Positions 1 through 7,053 of a stretch of DNA of 7,398 bases are shown in pieces. Position numbers and translations under genes: made by a program. The number at the start of each line of letters is the position of its first letter. The first letter of the stretch is position 1. This DNA comes from an uncultured Clostridium sp. (lineage in GTDB: Bacteria; Bacillota; Clostridia; Lachnospirales; Lachnospiraceae), in NCBI GenBank assembly GCA_945946715.1, contig CAMEWU010000117.1, positions 1-7,398 of the forward strand, in the 5' to 3' direction. The notes under the pieces are model-generated. The model was not told the origin of the DNA, made no database searches, and saw nothing but the letters and a program-made list of their open reading frames with translations.

Positions 1-1542
1 GAATATCGCAGATTTGTAGCACCTTGTGAGTTGGAAAGGGTTCAGACGGATTATTTATTGGAACTGCTTCATAAAAATGCAGATACAGTGTATGGGAAGA
101 AATATAGATTTGCAGACATAAAAAGCTATGAAGAATTCGTTGAAAATGTGCCCTTAACTACATATGAGGATTATGAAGCTTACATAGAAGCAATTGGACA
201 AGGGAAGAAAGGGGTTCTTACCAAAGAACCGGTATTGCTACTGGAATTAACCAGTGGTTCCTCCGGTGGCAAGAAGTTTATCCCTTATACTAAGTCCTTA
301 AAGCAGGAATTTCAAAAGGGAATTAAGCCTTGGCTTTATAATATTTATGATCAGGTGGAAGGTGTGTGTCAGGGAAAGAGTTATTGGTCCATTACTCCGG
401 TAACGGCAGGAAAGAGCTATACGGAAGCCGGAATTCCCATTGGGTTTGAGGAGGATGCAGAGTATTTTGGAGGAATTGAACAGGGGATTATGAAGCAGTT
501 ATTTGCAGTCAGCTCCAAGGTGAAATTCGCATCGGATATGGAAGCATTTTATATGCAGACATCCTTAGAGCTTTTACAATGTAAGGAACTGACTTTGATT
601 TCTGTTTGGAACCCTACCTTTTTAACGATTCTCTGTGATTTTATGAGAGAGCATGTAGAGGAGCTTTTGCAACAGGTGCCGGAGCTTGGGAGAAGGAAGA
701 CTTCCCACCATGGCAAAGAACCGGAAGATGTCCAAGTGGCAGAGGCCATTCGCACAAATCAATGGGAGCAGGTATTTCCACAGTTAAAAATCATCAGTTG
801 TTGGGCAGATGGAAGTGCTGCGGATTCGGTGAAACAGATTCGGGAATATTTTCCCAATACTTACATTCAGCCAAAGGGCTTGTTGGCAACAGAGTGCTTT
901 GTATCCTTTCCAATGGTTGGTGAAGAAGGAAGCAGATTGAGTCTGTACTCTCATTTCTTTGAGTTTCGAAGTGTAGAGGATGACTGCATTTATATGGCAC
1001 ACCAGTTGAAAAAGGGAATTTATGAAGTGATTGTTACAACCGGTGGTGGTTTTTATCGATATTGTATCGGTGACATGATAGAGGTATTAGAGGCATACGA
1101 AGAGGCACCACCAAGAATACGTTTTTTGAGACGGAAGGGTATCACCTGTGACTTATATGGAGAGAAGCTGACAGAAGAATTTGTAAGAAATGTGTGCATG
1201 AAGCTTGGCTTACAGGAAGGGTTCTGTCTGCTGGCACCGGAAGGGAACCGGTATTGTCTGTATACCCAGAAGATTGGTGTTTCCGAACAGGCATTGGATG
1301 AAGCATTATGTGAAAATTATCATTATGACTATTGCAGGAAGCTGGGACAGCTAAGGCCGGTGATGGTGCAGTTGGTGACCGGGAATCCGGGACAGGATTA
1401 TCTGAAACGACTGACCACAGAGGGAATGCGGCTGGGAGATATTAAACCGGCATATTTAAGCGGGAAAAGCGGATGGGGCGAATGGTTCCATCTTGCAGAA
1501 CCTAAGGAAATTAATAGGGAAAGGACAGATACAGATGATTAA
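1..1542 (+). CDS. GH3-superfamily acyl-adenylating enzyme (acyl-acid amido synthetase-like), 5'-partial
   Basis: The frame is open from the first base of the window, and the residues before the first possible TTG start (base 31) still read like a GH3 N-terminus (RRF...ELERVQTDYLLELL, then N-A-D-T-x-YG). The true start is therefore probably upstream and 513 residues are visible. Counting from base 1, family landmarks are the ATP-phosphate loop TSGSSGGKKFIP near residues 84-95, the ATEC adenylate segment near 296-299, TTGGGFYRYCIGD near 346-358, the GEKL motif near 387-390 and a C-terminal GDIKP near 479-483. GH3 enzymes activate a carboxylic acid as acyl-AMP and usually transfer it to an amine such as an amino acid; the name comes from plant auxin and jasmonate conjugating enzymes. 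The substrate here cannot be read from sequence. No signal peptide or membrane segment is visible in the part shown. The stop overlaps the next gene by 8 nt, placing it in a translationally coupled operon with two radical SAM enzymes and a GNAT. A role in activating or conjugating a pathway intermediate is inference. Confidence 0.88.
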   Translation, partial: EYRRFVAPCELERVQTDYLLELLHKNADTVYGKKYRFADIKSYEEFVENVPLTTYEDYEAYIEAIGQGKKGVLTKEPVLLLELTSGSSGGKKFIPYTKSLKQEFQKGIKPWLYNIYDQVEGVCQGKSYWSITPVTAGKSYTEAGIPIGFEEDAEYFGGIEQGIMKQLFAVSSKVKFASDMEAFYMQTSLELLQCKELTLISVWNPTFLTILCDFMREHVEELLQQVPELGRRKTSHHGKEPEDVQVAEAIRTNQWEQVFPQLKIISCWADGSAADSVKQIREYFPNTYIQPKGLLATECFVSFPMVGEEGSRLSLYSHFFEFRSVEDDCIYMAHQLKKGIYEVIVTTGGGFYRYCIGDMIEVLEAYEEAPPRIRFLRRKGITCDLYGEKLTEEFVRNVCMKLGLQEGFCLLAPEGNRYCLYTQKIGVSEQALDEALCENYHYDYCRKLGQLRPVMVQLVTGNPGQDYLKRLTTEGMRLGDIKPAYLSGKSGWGEWFHLAEPKEINRERTDTDD

Positions 1543-2869
1543 GATTGCATTACTGGCACCGGCAGGAGCCATGCACCGGTATTCGGGAAGTTTTGGAAAA
1601 TCCTTACATTATGCACCACTTACATTGACGACGCTTGCGGCATTGGTGCCGGAAGACGTAGAAGCAGATGTGGTGATTTATGATGAAACAGCAGGGAAGA
1701 TTCCCTTAGATATAGATGCAGAGTTAATCGGCATTACCTGTATAACCGGAACGGCACCCCGGTGCTATGCTTACGCAGATTATTTTCGCAAAAAGGGAAA
1801 AACGGTTTTTATGGGTGGCGTTCATCCAAGCTTTATGCCGGAAGAAGCAGGACAGCATGCAGATGTTGTCTTTACCGGATTTTCTGAACAGACCTTTCCT
1901 CAGTTTATTCATGATTATGTGAATGGTAATTATCAGAAGCTTTATCGCCAGAATTGTGATTTTACCATTGAGGGAAAGCCTATACCAAGACGGGAGCTAT
2001 TGAATAAAAAGCGGTATATCACCACGAAGACCGTAGAAGCGATTCGGGGCTGTTCCCTGCCATGTAGTTTTTGTGCTTATCCGGCAGCCTTTGGACGGAC
2101 TGTATACAAGCGTCCGGTAAAAGAGGTTGTGGCAGAAATTGAGGCCCTGCATACTAAGCATGTGCTGTTTCCGGATGTAAATCTGATTACAGACCGGAAG
2201 TATGCCATTGAATTATTTACCGCATTAATTCCACTGAACATTATCTGGCTGGGATTGGCAACCTCCTCTGTGGGGATTGATGATGAACTGATGACCGTAT
2301 TCCGAAAAAGCGGATGTAAGGGCTTACTGATTGGATTTGAGTCCATCACCCAGGAGTCTCAGAAGTATATTAATAAGGGCGTAAACCGGGTAGACGGTTA
2401 CATAGAATTAATGAAGAAGCTTCATGACAATGGAATACTGGTACAGGGGTGCTTTGCATTTGGCGGCGACGAAGAGGACGAAAGTGTATTTGACCGAACT
2501 GTGGAAACGGTAATTAAAGCAAAAATTGATTTGCCCCGGTATTCTATTCTGACTCCCTTTCCTAAGACACAGTATTACAATCAATTGGAACAGGAGGGCA
2601 GAATTACAGAGCGGAATTGGGCAATGTATGATGTAGAGCACTGCGTGTTCCAACCGAAGAAAATGACCAAGGAGCAGTTGGAGGCAGGAACGGAACGGGC
2701 ATGGCGGGATACTTATTCCACATCAGCCATTCTAAAACGTCTGGCACCATTTAATCACAGCCCGTGGCTGGCACTGCCGGTAAATATGGGATATAAGGGC
2801 TATGCAGACAAGTGGCATAAATTTACCAGAGAAGTTATGTGTGATAACTCGGATATACCGGTACTTTAG
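1535..2869 (+). CDS. B12-binding-type radical SAM protein (first of a tandem pair)
   Basis: This is a 444-residue protein. I chose ATG 1535 over an upstream in-frame ATG at 1493 because AGGGAAAGGA lies about 10 nt before it and the resulting MIKIALLAPAG is the beta-strand start typical of the family. Residues 1-130 form a Rossmann-like cobalamin-binding-type domain (YAPLTLTTLAALVP at 26-39, GGVHPSFMPEEA at 94-105). The radical SAM core follows, with a CX3CX2C cluster at Cys173, Cys177 and Cys180 that would bind the [4Fe-4S]-SAM cofactor, and a GFES segment at 267-270. The C-terminal part (about 360-444) is an accessory region. The family performs radical methylations, cyclisations and other C-H chemistry on unactivated carbons. 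The classical B12 ligand motif DxHxxG is not visible, so cobalamin use is uncertain. It overlaps the GH3 gene by 8 nt and is followed closely by a paralogue. The specific reaction is unknown. Confidence 0.9.
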   Translation: MIKIALLAPAGAMHRYSGSFGKSLHYAPLTLTTLAALVPEDVEADVVIYDETAGKIPLDIDAELIGITCITGTAPRCYAYADYFRKKGKTVFMGGVHPSFMPEEAGQHADVVFTGFSEQTFPQFIHDYVNGNYQKLYRQNCDFTIEGKPIPRRELLNKKRYITTKTVEAIRGCSLPCSFCAYPAAFGRTVYKRPVKEVVAEIEALHTKHVLFPDVNLITDRKYAIELFTALIPLNIIWLGLATSSVGIDDELMTVFRKSGCKGLLIGFESITQESQKYINKGVNRVDGYIELMKKLHDNGILVQGCFAFGGDEEDESVFDRTVETVIKAKIDLPRYSILTPFPKTQYYNQLEQEGRITERNWAMYDVEHCVFQPKKMTKEQLEAGTERAWRDTYSTSAILKRLAPFNHSPWLALPVNMGYKGYADKWHKFTREVMCDNSDIPVL

Positions 2870-2875
2870 GAAGGG
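2868..2875 (+). promoter_or_regulatory. Ribosome binding site that decides the start of the second radical SAM gene
   Basis: AGGAAGGG overlaps the stop codon of the preceding gene. It touches the first in-frame ATG (2876) with no spacer, which would not allow normal Shine-Dalgarno use. It sits about 12 nt before the second in-frame ATG (2888), slightly long but workable. The second ATG also gives the better N-terminus (MKITYILPA, matching MIKIALLAPA of the neighbour). Confidence 0.6.
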
Positions 2876-2887
2876 ATGAAAACGAAC

Positions 2888-4219
2888 ATGAAGATAACTT
2901 ATATACTTCCTGCCATTGGGAAGAAACCGGGGAAAAAGTATATTGGAACGTGGAAAATGGAACCTCTGACCATAGCAGTATTAAAAGCATTGACTCCAAG
3001 AGAAATCGAAACGGAATTCTTTGATGACCGGATTGAGTTAATTGATTATGAGACGCAGACAGATGTGGTATGCATTACAGTAGAAACCTATACGGCAAAG
3101 CGAAGTTACGGAATTGCAAAGCGGTTTCGGGAGCGTGGAATTCCTGTGGTTCTGGGAGGGTATCATGTTACTCTTTGCCCGGAAGAAGCACTGGAATATT
3201 GTGACAGTGTGATTGTGGGAAATGGGGAAACCGTCTGGAAAGAAATGCTGGATGATGCGCAGCAGGGAAGACTGAAGCCTGTGTATCAGGGTGGTGTAGG
3301 AGAGTATGATGTGACACCGGACAAGAGTATTTTTGAGGGTAAGAAATACCTGCCCGTATCTTTGGTGGAAACGGGACGGGGATGTTGTCATTCCTGTGAG
3401 TTTTGTTCTATTTCAAAGTTTTACTGCAGTCGGTATTATTGTCGTGACCATAAGCTGATTGCAGAGGACATTCGGCGTTCGGAGCATAAGTATACGTTTT
3501 TAGTAGATGATAATTTGGTTGCCAATCGGGAAAATGCTATGGGTATTTTTCGGGAGATTGAACCATTTAAGATAAAATGGGCAGGGCAGGGAACCTTATC
3601 CATGGCACGAGATGAGGAATTGCTAAAAGCCATGAAGAAAAGTGGTTGTGAAATTATTTTAATAGGATTCGAGAGCTTGAACAAAGAGAATCTAAAGCAG
3701 ATGAATAAGTCTTTTAACTATGCACTGGGAGAACGGGATGAGCTGGTGAAGCGGATTCATGACGCAGGAATCGGAATCTATGCCACCTTTGTATTTGGAT
3801 ATGATAATGATGATGAACGGACGGTGGAGGAAGCAGTTGAATTTGCAAAAAAGCACAATTTTTATACCGCTGCATTTAATCATTTGCTCCCTTTTCCCAA
3901 TACACCTCTGTATCATCGCCTAAAGCAGGATGACCGGTTACTTTATGACAAATGGTGGCTGCAGGAGGACTATAACTATGGAGAACTTGCATTTCGACCA
4001 AAGCAATTGTCACCGGAGAAATTAAGCCGGCTTTGTCATGATGCCAGAAAGGAATTTGCATCACCAAAGACCGTACTAAGCAGAGGATTTGCTTCTCTTG
4101 GAAGAACCAGTCCGTTGCTTTGGGGATTGTTCTGGGGTATGAATCTGCGGCTGGGAGAAGAAGTAGATCAGAAGATGAATGTACCGATAGGAGAGAATCT
4201 GGATGAACTTCCAAAATAA
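2888..4219 (+). CDS. B12-binding-type radical SAM protein (second of a tandem pair)
   Basis: This is a 443-residue protein when started at ATG 2888; a start at 2876 would add four residues (MKTN) but has no spaced ribosome binding site. The N-terminal Rossmann-like domain shows MEPLTIAVLKALTP at 24-37, GGYHVTLCPEEA at 90-101 and GNGET at 111-115. The radical SAM cluster is in RGCCHSCEFC, best read as CX3CX2C at Cys166, Cys170 and Cys173, with an extra Cys167. GFES lies at 260-263 and a FVFGYDNDDE segment at 301-310, both usual for the TIM-barrel core. As in the preceding protein, no DxHxxG B12-ligand motif is visible. Size, domain order and landmarks match the upstream gene, so the pair probably arose by duplication, yet the two differ widely outside the motifs, suggesting two distinct steps. 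The last 17 nt overlap the GNAT gene. The substrate is unknown; a lipid-like or acyl-linked intermediate made by the GH3 neighbour is speculation. Confidence 0.9.
   Translation: MKITYILPAIGKKPGKKYIGTWKMEPLTIAVLKALTPREIETEFFDDRIELIDYETQTDVVCITVETYTAKRSYGIAKRFRERGIPVVLGGYHVTLCPEEALEYCDSVIVGNGETVWKEMLDDAQQGRLKPVYQGGVGEYDVTPDKSIFEGKKYLPVSLVETGRGCCHSCEFCSISKFYCSRYYCRDHKLIAEDIRRSEHKYTFLVDDNLVANRENAMGIFREIEPFKIKWAGQGTLSMARDEELLKAMKKSGCEIILIGFESLNKENLKQMNKSFNYALGERDELVKRIHDAGIGIYATFVFGYDNDDERTVEEAVEFAKKHNFYTAAFNHLLPFPNTPLYHRLKQDDRLLYDKWWLQEDYNYGELAFRPKQLSPEKLSRLCHDARKEFASPKTVLSRGFASLGRTSPLLWGLFWGMNLRLGEEVDQKMNVPIGENLDELPK
4189..4195 (+). promoter_or_regulatory. Ribosome binding site of the GNAT gene inside the preceding coding region
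   Basis: AGGAGAG lies 7 nt before ATG 4203, within the last codons of the second radical SAM gene. It supports the start at 4203 and the 17-nt gene overlap, and hence translational coupling. Confidence 0.7.
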
Positions 4220-5231
4220 TAAATACACGCTGGAATTTGCGACAAGTGAAGATAACGCCGGGATTCGGGAGATATTTGAAGCCGGGGAATTTCATGGTGG
4301 AATCAGTGTCAGATATCTTCGTAATCCGCTGCCCCTTGCTTCCTTTGAAGCAGATGGGGATGCCAGAATTATGGTGATTCGTGATAACGAATGCCGGAAA
4401 ATTATTGCAGTTGGAGGGGCGGTACTTCGCAAGGAATATGTGAATGGAAAAGAAGAAACCTGTGGCTACCTTACCGGTTTAAAGATTCATCCGGATTATC
4501 AGAAAAAGACTACATTTATTGCCAAGTCCTATCAGTTTTTATATGAACATATTCAAGGCTGTTACTGCTATTATACAACCATTCTGGACGAAAATGAGCC
4601 GGCAATCCGGCTTCTGGAAAAGAAGCATAAGAATATGCCTGTCTATCATTATCTGGGACATTATACCACTTATTGCTTTCATAATGGAAAGCATATTCTG
4701 GAGTTGGAACAGGATTGCAGGGAAGGATTTGAAGACCTGATGAAAACATATTTTTCTAACCACAGTCTGACACCGGTAGATTATCAGTGTGCCGGGTTTG
4801 GGGATACTCATTTTTACTGTGTCCGGGAAAAGGGAGAAATCATTGCCTGTTGTTTTGTAGGTAATCAGCAGGCACATAAGCAGTATCATATGTGTTCCTA
4901 TAGTGGAATCTATAAGTTGTTGTCTGGTCTGCCAACACAGTGGCTTGGTTATCCCGCATTTCCAAAGCCGGACAGTGCTATAGATTTCGGAGTTGTCTCG
5001 TATCTGTATGTAAAGAATCATCAGAAAAAGCTGTGTTTGGATTTCTTGCGGTCAGTGGCAGCAGAGGCTGGATTTGAATTACTGCTTTGGGGCGGTTTTG
5101 AGAATCATCCTCTGTGTAAAGCAATGGATTCTATGAAAGCCATTCATTATGGCAGCAGGCTGTATTCTGTTGTCTGGGACGAGGAGCCAGACATAGATGG
5201 AATCATCGGAATGGAGGCAGCCTTGCTATAG
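4203..5231 (+). CDS. GNAT-family acyltransferase, probable tandem-GNAT protein
   Basis: This is a 342-residue cytoplasmic protein with a well-spaced AGGAGAG before its ATG. Residues about 8-150 look like a GNAT fold: an N-terminal strand and helix, beta strands around RIMVIRD and IIAVGGAVLRKE, the motif A region YLTGLKIHPDYQKK (89-102), and a following helix and NEPAIRLLEKK segment (131-141), the usual N-x-x-A-x-x-L-x-E-K site. A second similar arrangement appears in residues about 200-325, with VSYLYVKNHQKK (265-276), then LLLWGGFENHPL (293-304). The length is about twice a single GNAT domain. The acyl-CoA pyrophosphate loop (Q/R-x-x-G-x-G/A) is degenerate in both halves (Q-K-K-T-T-F and Q-K-K-L-C-L), so acetyl-CoA use is uncertain. 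As last gene of the operon it probably acylates, or is acylated by, a pathway intermediate. The fold call is moderate to good; the substrate is unknown. Confidence 0.78.
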   Translation: MNFQNNKYTLEFATSEDNAGIREIFEAGEFHGGISVRYLRNPLPLASFEADGDARIMVIRDNECRKIIAVGGAVLRKEYVNGKEETCGYLTGLKIHPDYQKKTTFIAKSYQFLYEHIQGCYCYYTTILDENEPAIRLLEKKHKNMPVYHYLGHYTTYCFHNGKHILELEQDCREGFEDLMKTYFSNHSLTPVDYQCAGFGDTHFYCVREKGEIIACCFVGNQQAHKQYHMCSYSGIYKLLSGLPTQWLGYPAFPKPDSAIDFGVVSYLYVKNHQKKLCLDFLRSVAAEAGFELLLWGGFENHPLCKAMDSMKAIHYGSRLYSVVWDEEPDIDGIIGMEAALL

Positions 5232-5290
5232 AAAGTCAAAATCCACCTATTATCATGTCATGGAATACCCTATCCGATGGCTGGTTCATT

Positions 5291-5299
5291 TGTTATAAT
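5291..5299 (+). promoter_or_regulatory. Probable extended -10 promoter for the beta-glucosidase gene
   Basis: TGTTATAAT gives a perfect TATAAT (5294-5299) with the TG extension one base upstream. The -35 region at a 17-nt spacing (TATCCG, 5271-5276) is poor, as is common for extended -10 promoters. The start of transcription would be near 5306, giving a leader of about 110 nt before the GH1 ATG. A 6-bp inverted repeat (TCCGAT 5273-5278, ATCGGA 5298-5303) overlaps the -35 and -10 positions and could be an operator, but it is short. I saw no convincing terminator for the upstream operon in 5232-5416. Confidence 0.55.
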
Positions 5300-5339
5300 C
5301 GGAACAAATAGAAAAGAATAAAGACTATTGATGAAGCTT

Positions 5340-5349
5340 TCCAATTGGA
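5340..5349. promoter_or_regulatory. 10-bp perfect palindrome in the beta-glucosidase leader
   Basis: TCCAATTGGA is perfectly self-complementary and lies about 35 nt downstream of the predicted transcription start. It could be a repressor half-site pair for a sugar-responsive regulator, but no regulator gene is present in the window and a palindrome of this length can occur by chance. Confidence 0.25.
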
Positions 5350-5416
5350 GTGTGATGGAAAGTGAAAAATAAAGTATCATAAAAGTCAACGAGATAAGAG
5401 AAAGGAGATACTAGGT

Positions 5417-6763
5417 ATGGGATTTAGCAAAGATTTTATGTGGGGTGCTGCTTCTGCAGCCTATCAGGTAGAGGGAGCATGGAATGAAGACGGAAAAGGT
5501 CTAAGCATCTGGGATGTTTGCGGACGGGATAGGAATGTGATTCAATATAATGAAACAGGTGATGTGGCTTGTGACCATTATCATAGATATAAAGAAGATG
5601 TTGCAATCATGAAGGAAATGGGATTGAAATACTATCGGTTTTCTATTAGTTGGGCAAGAGTGATTCCGAATGGTGTTGGAACTGTGAATGAAAAGGGCTT
5701 GCAGTTTTATTCTGATTTAGTAGATGAATTGAAGAAAAATAATATTGAACCGTTGGTTTCTTTGTTTCACTGGGACTATCCATATGCGTTATATCAGAAA
5801 GGTGGCTGGATGAATCCGGAGTCTTCGGATTGGTTTTTAGAGTACACAAAGGTGGTAGTAGATGCATTGTCTGACCGGGTATCTTATTGGATTACTATGA
5901 ATGAGCCACAGTGTTTTATTGGCTGTGGATATGAGATTGGTTCTCATGCACCATTTCTTCGGACAAATCGCAAGGATTTGATTACCATGACGCATAATGT
6001 ATTACTGGCACACGGAAAGGCAGTAAAGTACATTCGTGAAAATGCAAAGACAAAGGCAGAGATTTCTTTTGCACCGATTGCACCGGCATATATTCCGGAA
6101 AATGATTCAAAGGAAGCGATAGAAGCAGCCAGAGCAAAAACGTTTGGTATGCGTGATATTGGATTCACATTTAGTTTGAACTGGTGGAGCGATCCGGTTA
6201 TTTTGGGCAAGTACCCGGAAGAGGCATACGAGCTGTTTGGAGATGATATGCCGGTATATAGCGAAGAAGATATGAAGCTGATTAGCCAGCCATTGGATTT
6301 CTATGGCATGAATGTATATTATTCTGAGGCTGACCGTGTGTCAGCCGGATATCCGGAAAATATGTGGCAGGGACGAGGAATGACCGGCATGGGCTGGGTG
6401 GTTTCTCCGGAGGTTATGTACTGGTCATCGAAATTCATATATGAGCGTTATGGTCTGCCAATCATGATTACAGAAAACGGTATGGCTGGTATGGACTGGA
6501 TTCATATGGATGGCAAGGTGCATGATACTTATCGAATTGATTTCCTGCATCGCTATCTGTTAGAATATCGTCGGGCAGCGGAGGAAGGAATTCCTTTGAA
6601 AGGCTATATGCATTGGTCAACCATGGATAACTTTGAATGGGCATTGGGATATAACAAGCGGTTTGGTCTGGTATATGTGGATTATGCTACCCAGGAAAGA
6701 ACCATTAAGGATTCCGGTTACTGGTATAAAGAAGTGATAGAGACCAACGGCGAAAACTTGTAG
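5417..6763 (+). CDS. bglA: Glycoside hydrolase family 1 beta-glucosidase
   Basis: This complete 448-residue enzyme is the usual length for bacterial GH1. AAAGGAG at 5401-5407 lies 9 nt before ATG 5417, and the N-terminus FMWGAASAAYQVEGA is the family signature. It cleaves terminal beta-linked glucose from cellobiose and similar glucosides by retention. Visible active-site residues are Gln17 and His118 (sugar binding), Glu163 in TMNEP (acid/base), Glu353 in ITENG (nucleophile), and Trp400, Glu407 and Trp408 in the aglycone/glucose pocket. DNFEWALGYNKRFGL carries the glutamate and tryptophan found in enzymes for non-phosphorylated glucosides; 6-phospho-beta-glucosidases typically have a serine-lysine-tyrosine arrangement there. 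There is no signal peptide, so it acts in the cytoplasm on imported sugars. The C-terminal IKDSGYWYKEVI closely resembles Clostridium-type BglA. It appears to be a monocistronic unit with its own promoter; no transporter or PTS gene is adjacent in the window. Activity on beta-galactosides or fucosides cannot be excluded. Confidence 0.95.
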   Translation: MGFSKDFMWGAASAAYQVEGAWNEDGKGLSIWDVCGRDRNVIQYNETGDVACDHYHRYKEDVAIMKEMGLKYYRFSISWARVIPNGVGTVNEKGLQFYSDLVDELKKNNIEPLVSLFHWDYPYALYQKGGWMNPESSDWFLEYTKVVVDALSDRVSYWITMNEPQCFIGCGYEIGSHAPFLRTNRKDLITMTHNVLLAHGKAVKYIRENAKTKAEISFAPIAPAYIPENDSKEAIEAARAKTFGMRDIGFTFSLNWWSDPVILGKYPEEAYELFGDDMPVYSEEDMKLISQPLDFYGMNVYYSEADRVSAGYPENMWQGRGMTGMGWVVSPEVMYWSSKFIYERYGLPIMITENGMAGMDWIHMDGKVHDTYRIDFLHRYLLEYRRAAEEGIPLKGYMHWSTMDNFEWALGYNKRFGLVYVDYATQERTIKDSGYWYKEVIETNGENL

Positions 6764-6843
6764 GATTCAAAAGAGACTTTCGGAAGAATGGAAAATGTCA
6801 AGTTGGAAGAATTTAAAAAAGTAGTGCAATTTAAAAACAGGTG

Positions 6844-6852
6844 TGATATAAT
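6844..6852 (+). promoter_or_regulatory. Extended -10 promoter of the tRNA-Pro gene
   Basis: TGATATAAT contains a perfect TATAAT (6847-6852) preceded by TG at the extended -10 position. The -35 at a 17-nt spacing (GTGCAA, 6824-6829) is weak. An A/T-rich stretch (about 6810-6820, ATTTAAAAAA) sits where an UP element would lie, as often seen for stable RNA genes. The predicted start is near 6859, about 31 nt before the mature tRNA. Confidence 0.65.
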
Positions 6853-6854
6853 GC

Positions 6855-6885
6855 AAGAGTTGTCAGTCGTGTGCTGACAACTCTT
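6855..6885 (+). other. Perfect 12-bp hairpin between the tRNA promoter and the tRNA
   Basis: AAGAGTTGTCAG (6855-6866) and CTGACAACTCTT (6874-6885) are exact reverse complements around a 7-nt loop TCGTGTG. The hairpin is followed by TTATT (partly shared with its 3' arm), a weak U-tract. It starts only two bases after the -10 box and ends four bases before the tRNA. It could be a weak terminator for read-through from the beta-glucosidase gene, a structure in the tRNA precursor leader, or a protein-binding operator. The sequence alone does not decide. Confidence 0.6.
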
Positions 6886-6889
6886 ATTA

Positions 6890-6963
<74 letters not shown>

Positions 6964-6971
6964 TACAGGAA

Positions 6972-7015
6972 AAAACAGCCTTAATCCTTGTAAAATCAAG
7001 GGTTGGGGCTGTTTT
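6972..7015. terminator. Bidirectional rho-independent terminator between tRNA-Pro and the abi-like remnant
   Basis: A 19-bp stem (5' arm 6972-6990, 3' arm 6997-7015; three G-U wobbles, no mismatches) closes a 6-nt loop TAAAAT. On the plus strand it ends in TTTT after CTG, 9 nt downstream of the tRNA. On the minus strand the six-A run at 6970-6975 becomes a U-tract, so the hairpin also suits termination of the minus-strand gene ending at 7054. Confidence 0.85.
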
Positions 7016-7053
7016 GCCGTTAGTGGTTTCTTTTGGTTGCGGGTGGGCAATCT

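Noticed and set aside
1493..1534. Upstream ATG start for the first radical SAM gene
   Set aside because: It would add a 14-residue basic tail overlapping the GH3 C-terminus by 50 nt; the start at 1535 has the better-placed ribosome binding site and the normal family N-terminus.
3876..4295. Minus-strand 139-codon open frame and similar antisense frames within the operon and GH1 gene
   Set aside because: They lie opposite clearly conserved coding regions, show no family resemblance and have low-complexity translated content typical of shadow frames.
5232..5290. Terminator after the GNAT gene
   Set aside because: I found no stable stem with a U-tract here; only short repeats such as CATG and CCGAT/ATCGG, so no terminator is annotated.
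5331..5372. A 13-codon leader peptide (MKLSNWSVMESEK) in the beta-glucosidase leader
   Set aside because: No Shine-Dalgarno precedes its ATG and it has no regulatory codon run or attenuator hairpin; chance is the simplest explanation.
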